A stretch of DNA of 14,955 nucleotides from an uncultured Eubacterium sp. (GCA_910579145.1 CAJTTQ010000062.1:1-14955), one strand, 5' to 3'; positions 8,695 through 14,841 are shown, counted from the first letter of the stretch. Translations and numbers: made by a program. The notes: a model not told the origin generated them from the letters alone.

Positions 8695-9291
8695 ATGGTT
8701 ATTCATTCACTGGAACTGGAAACCGTCTGCGGCATCACGAGCAGGCTGCCGCAGAATGATAAGATCGAGATGGCTTTTTGGGGGCGGTCGAATGTGGGAA
8801 AATCCTCTTTGATCAATTCCCTGATGAACCGGAAAAGCTTTGCCCGGATCTCTTCCCAGCCGGGCAAAACGCAGACGATCAATTATTATAACGTCAATGA
8901 CGTGTTTTATATGGTGGATCTGCCCGGGTACGGGTATGCGAAAGTGTCGAAGGAGACCGCGGCGAAGTGGATGAAGATGATCGAGAAATATCTGAGGACA
9001 TCGCAGGCGCTCCGCGTCGTATTTCTGCTGATCGATATCCGGCATGAGCCATCGGAAAAAGATGTAGATATGTACCGCATGCTTTTGGAGCAGGGATTTA
9101 ACCCTCTCATTATCGCGACAAAGGCGGATAAGATCAGTAAAAATGCCAGAGCGAAACATATTTCCCGGATCGAAAAAAAGCTTCAGCTTATGGAGGGAAC
9201 TCCGGTCGTGCCGTTTTCGGCGGTGAGTAAAGAGGGGAAGGATGAGATCTGGGAGTATATTGATTATTTTATCAGGGAAATTCCGTTATAA
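8695..9291 (+). CDS. ysxC: Ribosome biogenesis GTP-binding protein YsxC/YihA (EngB)
   Basis: Small TRAFAC-class GTPase needed for assembly of the 50S ribosomal subunit. The 198-aa length fits the family. G1 is GRSNVGKSS at 30-38, G2 GKTQ at 57-60, G3 DLPG at 75-78 within the family-typical DLPGYGYAK, G4 TKAD at 142-145, and G5 SAVS at 175-178. Every nucleotide-binding motif is intact. ATG 8695 is preceded by ACGAGGA (8684-8690). It is the last tightly packed gene of the tig-clpP-clpX-lon cluster, a placement seen in Bacillus as well (lonA-ysxC). Some databases use the symbols engB or yihA. Confidence 0.97.
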   Translation: MVIHSLELETVCGITSRLPQNDKIEMAFWGRSNVGKSSLINSLMNRKSFARISSQPGKTQTINYYNVNDVFYMVDLPGYGYAKVSKETAAKWMKMIEKYLRTSQALRVVFLLIDIRHEPSEKDVDMYRMLLEQGFNPLIIATKADKISKNARAKHISRIEKKLQLMEGTPVVPFSAVSKEGKDEIWEYIDYFIREIPL

Positions 9292-9384
9292 GATGGCTTG
9301 CTGTTTGTTTCAGAGCGAGAGCAGACAGTGAATGGTGATCGCCTTTTCGTGACAAGTCGCTCAGAAATGGGGTTGAGTGTAATT

Positions 9385-10308
9385 ATGGATCAGGAGACAA
9401 AGAACACGATCGAACGCGCGGTGGAAGAGATTTCGGAAAATTATATGAACGAACCTCTTTTTTCTACGAAGGCGGGAAAAAATATGCCGGAGAGGAAGAT
9501 CATCATTGATGCACTGAGAGAATTGCGGCTCGTTATGTTTCCGGGATATTTTGGCGAGCAGGACGCGACGAGGGGCCTGCCCAGATATTTTGTGGGGAGC
9601 CGGTTTCTGTCGATTTATAACATGCTCTGTGAGCAGATCGCGGACGCGTTCGCCTATCAGGAGGAAGAGGGCGACCTGCGGGCCCAGTCGCTCGAGGGAA
9701 TGCCGGATGAGAGGAACTGCAAAAAGGCGGAGTACATATGCAGCGGTTTTCTTGAACAGCTTCCCCGCATCCAAAAACTTTTATTGAAGGATGTGCAGGC
9801 CGGATTTGACGGCGACCCGGCGGCAAAGAGTAAGGAGGAGATCATTTTCTCGTATCCGGGCCTGTTTGCCATATTTGTCTACCGGATCGCGCACGAATTT
9901 TACATACGGAATGTGCCGTTTATTCCGAGGATCATGACCGAGTACGCTCATGCGAAAACGGGGATTGATATTAACTCCGGCGCGGTCATCGGGGAGAGTT
10001 TTTTTATCGACCACGGCACGGGTATCGTCATCGGTGAGACGACGGTGATCGGTGACAATGTCAAGCTGTATCAGGGCGTGACGCTCGGCGGTCTGTCCAC
10101 ACGGGGCGGCCAGAAACTCTCAGGCGTAAAACGGCATCCGACGATCGAGGACAACGTGACGATCTATGCGGGCGCGACGATCCTCGGTGGGCAGACAGTC
10201 ATCGGGAAAAATTCGGTTATCGGCGGAAATACATTTATTACCGAATCGGTGCCGGAAAATTCGCGGATCAGTATCAAGCCGCCCGAACTGGATATACGGC
10301 TCCGGTAA
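9385..10308 (+). CDS. cysE: Serine O-acetyltransferase
   Basis: Transfers acetyl from acetyl-CoA to L-serine to give O-acetylserine, the precursor for cysteine synthase. From ATG 9385 the product has 307 residues. An alpha-helical N-terminal domain (to about 185) precedes a left-handed beta-helix of hexapeptide repeats (AVIGES, IVIGET, TVIGDN, TVIGKN, SVIGGN). DHGTG (Asp209, His210) and RHP (His251) correspond to the catalytic Asp/His residues of enterobacterial CysE (Asp157/His158 in DHATG and His193). The N-terminal domain is longer and different from the short EpsC-type enzymes. The same frame is open back to TTG 9298 and also has ATG 9367; I prefer 9385 because homologous N-termini in my memory begin with 'MD.ET..' and no start has a clearly better ribosome binding site, so the start is uncertain. 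It follows ysxC after 93 nt. Confidence 0.92.
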   Translation: MDQETKNTIERAVEEISENYMNEPLFSTKAGKNMPERKIIIDALRELRLVMFPGYFGEQDATRGLPRYFVGSRFLSIYNMLCEQIADAFAYQEEEGDLRAQSLEGMPDERNCKKAEYICSGFLEQLPRIQKLLLKDVQAGFDGDPAAKSKEEIIFSYPGLFAIFVYRIAHEFYIRNVPFIPRIMTEYAHAKTGIDINSGAVIGESFFIDHGTGIVIGETTVIGDNVKLYQGVTLGGLSTRGGQKLSGVKRHPTIEDNVTIYAGATILGGQTVIGKNSVIGGNTFITESVPENSRISIKPPELDIRLR

Positions 10309-10322
10309 AACGGCGCACTTTT

Positions 10323-10736
10323 TCAGGATGATTTTGCCGCCGGGTTCAGTACCTTTTCATAAAACAGCCCCACAAGGAACCAAAGAGGGGCGTAGTCCAG
10401 CCGGACAAGTCCTTTTATATTGTGTTTGGCATCACTGTAGTCCCACGGACAGCAGTGATTTTTTTTCAGGATCTTTCCGGTTCCGTATTCGGTGGCGAAA
10501 ATACATGTCGTGTAGACGGCGCCCCGGAACAGGACATTTGTGTTTTTCAGGAGTTTGTGGATCGGCTGTATGAGAGAGGCCATGCCATAGATCGGAAACA
10601 TCCACATGGATGTCCGGCATGTCAGTTTTTTATTTTCGCGGGAAACGATGGAGTGGAGTCCCGTCCACAGGCATTCGAACCCCCATCCGTACACGCCGCA
10701 TTTGATAAAGTTTTTCGCAGGATTTTGTATTTTCAT
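10323..10736 (-). CDS. Small membrane protein, putative ABC-transporter type IV family (PF06541-like)
   Basis: A 137-aa integral membrane protein of unknown function. Four hydrophobic segments can be drawn at about residues 10-31, 43-63, 68-88 and 112-130. The conserved family signatures CPWDYS (96-101) and GLVRLDYAPLWF (109-120) are present, which place it in the family named putative ABC-transporter type IV; I know of no demonstrated transport role. The start at 10736 is chosen because GAGGAGGAGACA precedes this ATG on the minus strand, while an ATG 51 nt further upstream has no such site. The gene converges on cysE with a 14-nt gap and I see no convincing terminator between them. It is the only minus-strand gene and marks the edge between the core block and the accessory block. 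Confidence 0.8.
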   Translation of the reverse strand: MKIQNPAKNFIKCGVYGWGFECLWTGLHSIVSRENKKLTCRTSMWMFPIYGMASLIQPIHKLLKNTNVLFRGAVYTTCIFATEYGTGKILKKNHCCPWDYSDAKHNIKGLVRLDYAPLWFLVGLFYEKVLNPAAKSS

Positions 10737-10739
10737 TGT

Positions 10740-10748
10740 CTCCTCCTC
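10740..10748 (-). promoter_or_regulatory. Strong ribosome binding site for the minus-strand membrane protein
   Basis: On the minus strand this reads GAGGAGGAG, 3 nt before the ATG at 10736 counted from its last G, or 6 nt from the core GGAGG. It selects the shorter start over the upstream ATG at 10787. Confidence 0.7.
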
Positions 10749-10831
10749 ATTGGCGAAATAACAGGATAACATTTGTTTTAGTTTCATTTTGAGCAGAAAT
10801 GGGGAAAAATATTCTGGGAGGATTTTTTATC

Positions 10832-10897
10832 CATATGGTGGGGGAAAATGAATTGTCAGAACATAGGGAAAGTGTTATAATAAAGCTGCTTTGCAGA
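10832..10897 (+). repeat. Duplicated promoter module, copy 1
   Basis: This 66-bp sequence recurs at 14717-14781 with one single-base indel (GGGGG against GGGG) and two C/T changes. It begins with the palindrome CATATG, contains a full sigma-70 promoter and ends with a small near-palindrome AAAGCTGCTTT just after the -10 box, which could be an operator. Similarity extends weakly upstream (a T-run before CATATGG in both) and stops downstream. Copy 1 drives the AlbA_2 gene. Confidence 0.93.
10853..10881 (+). promoter_or_regulatory. Sigma-70 promoter of the AlbA_2 gene
   Basis: TTGTCA (10853-10858), a 17-bp spacer and TATAAT (10876-10881): five of six and six of six consensus bases at ideal spacing. 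Transcription should start near 10888, giving a leader of about 110 nt before GTG 10998. AAAGCTGCTTT at 10882-10892 overlaps the expected start point, a good place for a repressor site. Confidence 0.85.
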
Positions 10898-10982
10898 CAT
10901 ATTAAAAAGGAAAGTGAAAGTTTGGGAACGGGGAAAGCCGGTGGAAAGGAGAACGGCAATTTCCGGGAGGACGCAGTTGTTG

Positions 10983-10990
10983 AAGGAGGG
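10983..10990 (+). promoter_or_regulatory. Ribosome binding site that fixes the GTG start of the AlbA_2 gene
   Basis: AAGGAGGG ends 7 nt before GTG 10998. The longer in-frame reading from GTG 10914 has no comparable site, and its first 28 residues do not resemble a protein domain. Confidence 0.8.
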
Positions 10991-10997
10991 ATTTCGG

Positions 10998-12503
10998 GTG
11001 ACGGCAGAAGAAATCTTAAACGGAGAATCAAAAGAAGTAGAATATAAGGAACTGGTTCCGGAAAATAGCAGAAAATATACTAAAACAGCGGTAGCTTACG
11101 CAAACTGCGCAGGCGGACTGCTGATTTTTGGCGTGGAAAATAATACATGGAACGTCACGGGTATACCACAGGAGAAGGTTTTTGAAGTGGCAGACGGTAT
11201 TTCCAATGCCATTATTGACAGCTGCGAGCCGATGATCGATTTTGACATAAAATATCAGACCATAGAAGGTAAAACCATTATAATCGTGCAGGTTTATCCG
11301 GGCAAACGCAGACCGTATTTTTTAAAGTCAGAAGGTAAGCCGAACGGAGTATATGTGCGAGTACCTGGTTCTACACGGGTGGCCGATGAATTTATCGTAA
11401 AAGAGCTGGAGCTTGAAGGTGCGAATAAAAGTTATGACAGGATGCCTGCGGTAGGCGAAACCGTTACAGAGGAAGAGATAGAAAATTTGTGTGATACCAT
11501 GTATGAGTATGCGGTCAGCAGATGTTTGACCACAGAAGAAAAGCAGAGTGTGAAACGAGTTTCCAAAAGGCAGTTGTTGTCATGGGGGTTATTACTGGAG
11601 AGAGAAGGAAAGATTTGTCCTACCAATGGATTTCTGCTGTTATCTCCGCAGCATATACAGGAAACTTCTATCCAATGTGGTGTATTTAAAGGTACGACCA
11701 GAGCTGTTTTTTTGGATAAAAAGGAGTACAGCGGGCCAATCTATGAGCAGATAGATGAAGCATATCAGTTTGTTCTTAGAAATATCCGTATGGGTGCTGA
11801 GTTTGGCGGTTTGCTGCGTAGGGATGTCTATGAACTTCCGATTGACAGTATTCGAGAGCTGATCGCCAATGCAGTCAGCCATCGCTCGTATCTGGATACG
11901 GCCAATGTGCAGGTGGCCTTGTATGATGACCGATTGGAAATCACTTCTCCGGGAATGTTGATCGGCGGCCTTACGATAGAGGAAATGAAACAGGGATACA
12001 GCAGACCGAGAAATAAAGGGATTGTGAGTGCTCTTGCCTATATGAAGGTTGTGGAACGCTGGGGCAGCGGTATTCCGAGATTATATGAGAATTGTGAGAG
12101 CGCAGGATTGAGAGAGCCGGAACTCAGCGAGAAAGCAGGCTGTTTCCGGGTAAATATGTTTCGGAACACGGAGCTTACGCAGGAAACATGGGAATCTCCC
12201 TTGGATGAGGACAGTTTAGGGGAAGAAGAAAGGAACAGAAAAAAGGAACAGAAAAAGGAACAGAAAAAAGGAACAGAAAAAGGAACAGAAAAAGGAACAG
12301 AAAAAAGCACAGAAATCATAGAACGAACAGCAAAAATATGGGAATTACTCTGCCGTAATCCTAATATTACGCAGTCTGCAATGATGGAAGAATTGGATAT
12401 TTCAAGGAAAAAGGTACAGTTGGCTTTAGATAAACTGATTGCCGATGGCAGAATTGAAAGGGTCGGTTCTGACCGGAGTGGAAGCTGGAAAGTCAATGAG
12501 TAA
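10998..12503 (+). CDS. AlbA_2 (Schlafen-like) / HATPase_c_4-like ATP-binding protein with winged helix
   Basis: A 501-aa protein, often annotated as 'ATP-binding protein' or 'RecG-like transcriptional regulator'; the exact role is unknown. Residues 10-135 form an AlbA_2 (divergent AAA_4/Schlafen) domain: ESKEVEYKE, AVAYANCAGGLLIFGVEN and GVYVRVPGSTRVAD. About 280-390 looks like the GHKL-type HATPase_c_4 domain, with the N-box RELIANAVSHRSY (286-298), DRLEITSPG (311-319) and VVERWGSGIPRL (351-362). Residues 411-439 are a Lys/Glu/Gln/Thr linker coded by a 12-13 bp microsatellite. Residues 440-501 form a winged helix (ITQSAMMEELDISRKKVQLALDKL). The start is GTG 10998, set by AAGGAGGG. It has its own consensus promoter, shared in sequence with the gene at 14842. 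A likely role is an ATP-dependent regulator or part of a defence or mobile-element control module (inference). Confidence 0.85.
   Translation: MTAEEILNGESKEVEYKELVPENSRKYTKTAVAYANCAGGLLIFGVENNTWNVTGIPQEKVFEVADGISNAIIDSCEPMIDFDIKYQTIEGKTIIIVQVYPGKRRPYFLKSEGKPNGVYVRVPGSTRVADEFIVKELELEGANKSYDRMPAVGETVTEEEIENLCDTMYEYAVSRCLTTEEKQSVKRVSKRQLLSWGLLLEREGKICPTNGFLLLSPQHIQETSIQCGVFKGTTRAVFLDKKEYSGPIYEQIDEAYQFVLRNIRMGAEFGGLLRRDVYELPIDSIRELIANAVSHRSYLDTANVQVALYDDRLEITSPGMLIGGLTIEEMKQGYSRPRNKGIVSALAYMKVVERWGSGIPRLYENCESAGLREPELSEKAGCFRVNMFRNTELTQETWESPLDEDSLGEEERNRKKEQKKEQKKGTEKGTEKGTEKSTEIIERTAKIWELLCRNPNITQSAMMEELDISRKKVQLALDKLIADGRIERVGSDRSGSWKVNE
12232..12306 (+). repeat. Six-unit 12-13 bp microsatellite inside the AlbA_2 gene
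   Basis: Units of GGAACAGAAAAA or the same with a sixth A start at 12232, 12245, 12257, 12270, 12282 and 12294, with lengths 13, 12, 13, 12, 12 and 13. Because of the extra A residues the unit is read in all three frames in turn: as RNRK once, as KEQK twice and as GTEK three times. All readings are open and hydrophilic. A seventh, isolated unit lies just after the stop codon at 12505-12517. A one-base slip in an A-run would lead to stops at 12319-12321 or 12356-12358 and remove the winged helix. Confidence 0.93.
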
Positions 12504-12746
12504 AGGAACAGAAAAAACGGCGGCAGGGATGGAAGATGATAAAGGGGCAGTAATTCGTTCTAAATAAAGGAGGAGCAATGGTTGATTATTCAAGCGTGTT
12601 CTTGCTTTTTCCTCCCTTGCCATACATGTGAAATTGCAGAAATATTGTGAAAAATCGTCGGGATATGTGGTCTGATTTTCCTGTTGTCCCACCGATGTAG
12701 GACGGATTTTGCGGACATTCAAGATAAAAAAGAATGTGGAGGTACA
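12504..12746. other. Region between the AlbA_2 gene and the tnpV remnant, no convincing gene
   Basis: It holds two weak small reading frames. One (12496-12567, 23 aa) overlaps the end of the AlbA_2 gene in another frame and contains one more GTEK unit. The other (12578-12631, 17 aa, MVDYSSVFLLFPPLPYM) has an excellent ribosome binding site AAAGGAGGAG, which looks like the preserved front of a gene whose body is lost. The remaining stretch (12632-12746) has no gene-like reading that I recognise; TGTGGAGG at 12735-12742 is probably the old ribosome binding site of tnpV. Confidence 0.5.
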
Positions 12747-13116
12747 GACGCAAAGACGATTTTTGAGGAACTGGGCGGCGAATACGAAAGGCAAGGTGAC
12801 TAAGTAATTCCATGTATAGCTTTACCCGCCGAAGGAACAGCCGATAGCTACATGGGGACAGCGGCATCTGGACTATCTGAAACAGCACCGCAGGGCTGCA
12901 TACATCAATCTTCTCACAAGCGGCAGGCTCAATTCCTACCTTGCCGACATTGACAGGCAGGCGCAGGAACGCTTTGAAAGGCTCATAGAGGGTATGAAAC
13001 AGGGCACAGGGCAAGAACAGCTAAAGGAACAAAACGCCTTAGAATGGAGAGGACGGCTCAATAACATCTGGGCTTGTGCGAGGGAGATTATGAACGAGGA
13101 AATCATTTTTGCATAG
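12747..13116 (+). pseudogene. tnpV: TnpV family transposon protein, broken
   Basis: TnpV is a small protein of unknown function carried by clostridial mobilizable elements such as Tn4451. The frame from 12747 gives KTIFEELGGEYERQGD, then TAA at 12801-12803 (probably TAC to TAA, since VIPCIALPAE continues in frame). One extra G around 12834 then shifts the frame, after which EQPIATWGQRHLDYLKQHRR, LLTSGRLNSYLADIDRQAQE and NNIWACAREIMNEEIIFA run unbroken to TAG 13114-13116. The reassembled product is about the normal 120-125 residues. No start codon remains in frame. There are thus at least three lesions: lost start, nonsense and frameshift. It shows that a Tn4451-like element once sat here. A strong terminator follows directly. 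Confidence 0.88.
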
Positions 13117-13125
13117 GCAACATGG

Positions 13126-13160
13126 CGGCAGAGGGTAAAAGCTCTGTCGTTTTTCTTTTC
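13126..13160 (+). terminator. Rho-independent terminator after tnpV
   Basis: CGGCAGAG (13126-13133) pairs with CTCTGTCG (13142-13149), with one G-U pair and an 8-nt loop, and is followed by TTTTTCTTTT (13150-13159). It lies 10 nt after the tnpV stop and seems intact although the gene is dead. Confidence 0.88.
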
Positions 13161-13195
13161 GGAAAGTTTATAGAAAAGCAACTGCTGAAAGTAAT

Positions 13196-13209
13196 ATGTT
13201 TATGAACAT
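13196..13209. promoter_or_regulatory. Palindrome, possible TetR operator
   Basis: ATGTT-TATG-AACAT is a perfect inverted repeat upstream of the tetR remnant. The half-site extended as AACATTC (13205-13211) recurs inverted as GAATGTT at 13259-13265. Autoregulation through such palindromes is common in the TetR family; here this is only inference. Confidence 0.3.
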
Positions 13210-13288
13210 TCAGACAGAGGGATTGACAATGCCGTAAAGAAACGGATGCAGCACTACGAATGTTTCTTTATTTAAGGAGAAGAATATA

Positions 13289-13564
13289 ATGCCAAGAAAA
13301 TTTATGTTTACGAGAGAAGAAGTACTTGCTGCTGCACTTGATTTAGTAAGAGAACAAGGAATTACCGCAGTAACCGCCAGAGGATTAGGTGAAAAACTTG
13401 GTTTTTCGTCTAAGGCGATTTTCAGCTTGTTTGAAAATATGGAAGATGTACGGAGTGCGGTCATGGAAGCTGCCAGCGAATTATATTAAAACTAAATGAA
13501 AGAGGGTATGGCAAGTGGGAAATATCCACCCTATAAAGCAAGCGATATGGCATATATCCGTTTT
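13289..13564 (+). pseudogene. TetR/AcrR family regulator, truncated by two in-frame stops
   Basis: The open part (13289-13489, 66 aa) is the N-terminal DNA-binding domain of a TetR repressor: MPRKFMFTREEVLAAALDLV, then TARGLGEKLGFSSKAIFSLF (about 29-48) as the helix-turn-helix. It stops at TAA 13487-13489; a second TAA is at 13493-13495. In the same frame the family sequence goes on as MKEGMASGKYPPYKASDMAYIRF to about 13564, where the similarity ends in the middle of the ligand-binding domain. In related proteins from memory this is followed by 'A.EEKELFKLLFMRD', which is missing here. A ribosome binding site AAGGAGAAG precedes ATG 13289, so a bare DNA-binding domain could still be made. Without the dimerisation domain it is unlikely to be a normal repressor. 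Confidence 0.8.
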
Positions 13565-13630
13565 GATTGCGGTCATGGCTTACACATGAAGAAGCCAAAG
13601 GAGTTTATTGAATGTCTGGCAAATTTGGAA
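13565..13630 (+). pseudogene. Possible alpha/beta-hydrolase C-terminal fragment fused to the tetR remnant
   Basis: The tetR frame continues past the break as DCGHGLHMKKPKEFIECLAN and ends at TGA 13628-13630. GHGLHMKKPKEF resembles the end of alpha/beta hydrolases, where the catalytic His sits in 'GH..H...P.EF'. A deletion joining a tetR gene to a neighbouring hydrolase gene would explain this. The piece is short, so the identification is tentative. Confidence 0.3.
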
Positions 13631-13740
13631 TGACAACAGAATGGGTACACTGTCATGTCTGCGGGAATAAGACAAGATTGCCGCTACGGGCAGATACAGA
13701 ACTGAAAAATTTTCCACTTTACTGCCCGAAGTGCAGATAG
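13612..13740 (+). CDS. Cysteine-rich KTR domain protein, C-terminally truncated
   Basis: A 42-aa zinc-ribbon-like protein: WVHCHVCGNKTR followed by DTELKNFPLYCPKC. The motif order C-x2-C, NKTR, TELKNFPL, C-x2-C (Cys14, Cys17, Cys38, Cys41) is that of the cysteine-rich KTR family, which is common in conjugative and mobilizable elements of gut Firmicutes, often near tetracycline-resistance genes; function unknown. AAAGGAG (13597-13603) precedes ATG 13612 at good spacing. The TAG at 13738-13740 falls right after the second Cys pair, where family members usually continue with 'K.ETLINV'; the next bases still read ESLMNL before another stop, so the C-terminal third was lost by a nonsense change. 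Both metal-binding pairs are kept, so a folded product is possible, but it may equally be a dead gene. Confidence 0.7.
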   Translation: MSGKFGMTTEWVHCHVCGNKTRLPLRADTELKNFPLYCPKCR

Positions 13741-13887
13741 GAAAGTTTGATGAACTTATAAACTATAAAACAGTTATGCTACGGAGCGTTGCCTTTATGA
13801 AAATGAGCGTTTCTTGTAATGGAGTACTGTGGAGATTATCATTAAGGAGGCAGCAAAAAGCTGACTTAATTTTCGGAAGATTATAAA

Positions 13888-14565
13888 ATGGCAAAAAATG
13901 ATGAAACAGGAATTACATTAGGGGAAAAATTAAAGTCTGCACGGAAAAGAGTAGGACTTACACAAGAGCAGTTGGCAGAGAAGCTTTTAGTATCACGGCA
14001 GGCAATTACGAAATGGGAAGCCGACAAAGGAATGCCCGATATAGAAAATCTCAAACGGATTTCTAAACTTCTTGATATCAGTATTGATTATCTTCTTGAT
14101 AGCGGAGAAAATATTGATTTGTCTGTTATGAGAGAAGAAATCAATCTTGATGATTATGCTTATACTCGGAAAATTAAGGGGAGATGGAGCAAAAAGTCAG
14201 GGAAAAAGGATATGGTTGTAATGGAAAAGTATCCAAATGCTGAAATACATGGTCTCTTAGGTAAGCAGATACTCACCAGAGCAGAGAAAATCATGGATAA
14301 TGCAATAGGCTTTTTAACAGATGCACCATTTGGATTACCGGAAGTTCTTAACGGTATCAAAAATACAGATAAAGAATTTTATCTTGTCAATCAATCGGAT
14401 AAACAATTTTTTGTAATCGTGACTGATGAATTTATTGAAAGCAGACAGTTAGCTGAAAAAATTGCGGATAAGAAATTTTCGATTGGAAATTTTTCATTTG
14501 TTGATTGTGGTATCATTTCTGATTTTGAGGGTACTAAGTTTCAGAATATACAGCGAAAAGGATAG
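13888..14565 (+). CDS. XRE family transcriptional regulator with extra C-terminal domain
   Basis: The 225-aa protein has an N-terminal Cro/C1-type helix-turn-helix at about 11-72 (LGEKLKSARKRVGLTQEQLA, SRQAITKWEADKGMPDIENL, ISKLLDISIDYLL). A charged linker (KGRWSKKSGKKD) leads to a domain of about 120 residues (105-222) rich in beta-type segments (EFYLVNQSDKQFFVIVTDEF, FSFVDCGII) that I do not recognise. There is no peptidase or membrane part. GGAAGA 7-8 nt before ATG 13888 is a modest ribosome binding site; a better one, AAGGAGG at 13844-13850, is too far away and has no ATG. It is the only intact gene between the tnpV debris and the second promoter copy, so it may control the flanking duplicated promoters or a lost element (inference). 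Confidence 0.85.
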   Translation: MAKNDETGITLGEKLKSARKRVGLTQEQLAEKLLVSRQAITKWEADKGMPDIENLKRISKLLDISIDYLLDSGENIDLSVMREEINLDDYAYTRKIKGRWSKKSGKKDMVVMEKYPNAEIHGLLGKQILTRAEKIMDNAIGFLTDAPFGLPEVLNGIKNTDKEFYLVNQSDKQFFVIVTDEFIESRQLAEKIADKKFSIGNFSFVDCGIISDFEGTKFQNIQRKG

Positions 14566-14716
14566 AATTTAACTTTTCAAAAAATCGTTATTTTGTGCCC
14601 ATGCTGCTGCACGCCCAAAAATCAAGTAAAATGTCTGATTTTTTAACATAATTCATCGGGGATAGAAAATAACTTTTAAAGCAGAAGTTACATTTTCATT
14701 TGACCACTTTTTAATT
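14566..14716. other. AT-rich intergenic region with a weak hairpin
   Basis: No gene is seen. AAAAATCA (14617-14624) pairs with TGATTTTT (14636-14643) around an 11-nt loop and ends in a T-run, so it could terminate the XRE transcript weakly in either direction. GTGC and GCAC at 14595-14598 and 14609-14612 form another small stem. Confidence 0.4.
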
Positions 14717-14781
14717 CATATGGTGGGGAAAATGAATTGTCAGAATATAGGGAAAGTGTTATAATAAAGCTGCTTTGTAGA
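14717..14781 (+). repeat. Duplicated promoter module, copy 2
   Basis: This 65-bp sequence matches 10832-10897 except for one missing G and two C/T changes. The -35 and -10 boxes, the 17-bp spacer, CATATG and AAAGCTGCTTT are all identical between copies. It is directly repeated, about 3.9 kb from copy 1, and drives the gene starting at 14842. Confidence 0.93.
14737..14765 (+). promoter_or_regulatory. Sigma-70 promoter of the gene at the right edge
   Basis: TTGTCA (14737-14742), a 17-bp spacer and TATAAT (14760-14765). The boxes are the same as in the AlbA_2 promoter. Expected leader length is about 70 nt before ATG 14842. Confidence 0.85.
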
Positions 14782-14841
14782 AGTGTTTCATATAGGATAT
14801 GTGGCTGATATACATGGTTTTATGTTGTATGGAGGGGCGTT

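Noticed and set aside
10309..10345. Terminator between cysE and the convergent membrane-protein gene
   Set aside because: Only a 4-bp CGGC/GCCG stem with a long loop is possible; not convincing on either strand.
10914..10997. N-terminal extension of the AlbA_2 protein from GTG 10914
   Set aside because: It lies in the leader just after the promoter, lacks a ribosome binding site and is not domain-like; AAGGAGGG selects GTG 10998.
12232..12306. Could the repeat be a CRISPR array
   Set aside because: Units are 12-13 bp with no spacers, inside an open frame, and encode a hydrophilic linker.
13223..13228. TTGACA as a -35 box for tetR
   Set aside because: A perfect hexamer, but no -10-like sequence lies 16-19 bp downstream (GATGCA at that place).
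13797..13886. 29-codon frame just before the XRE gene
   Set aside because: No ribosome binding site at suitable distance and no recognisable product; it lies in decayed mobile-element DNA.
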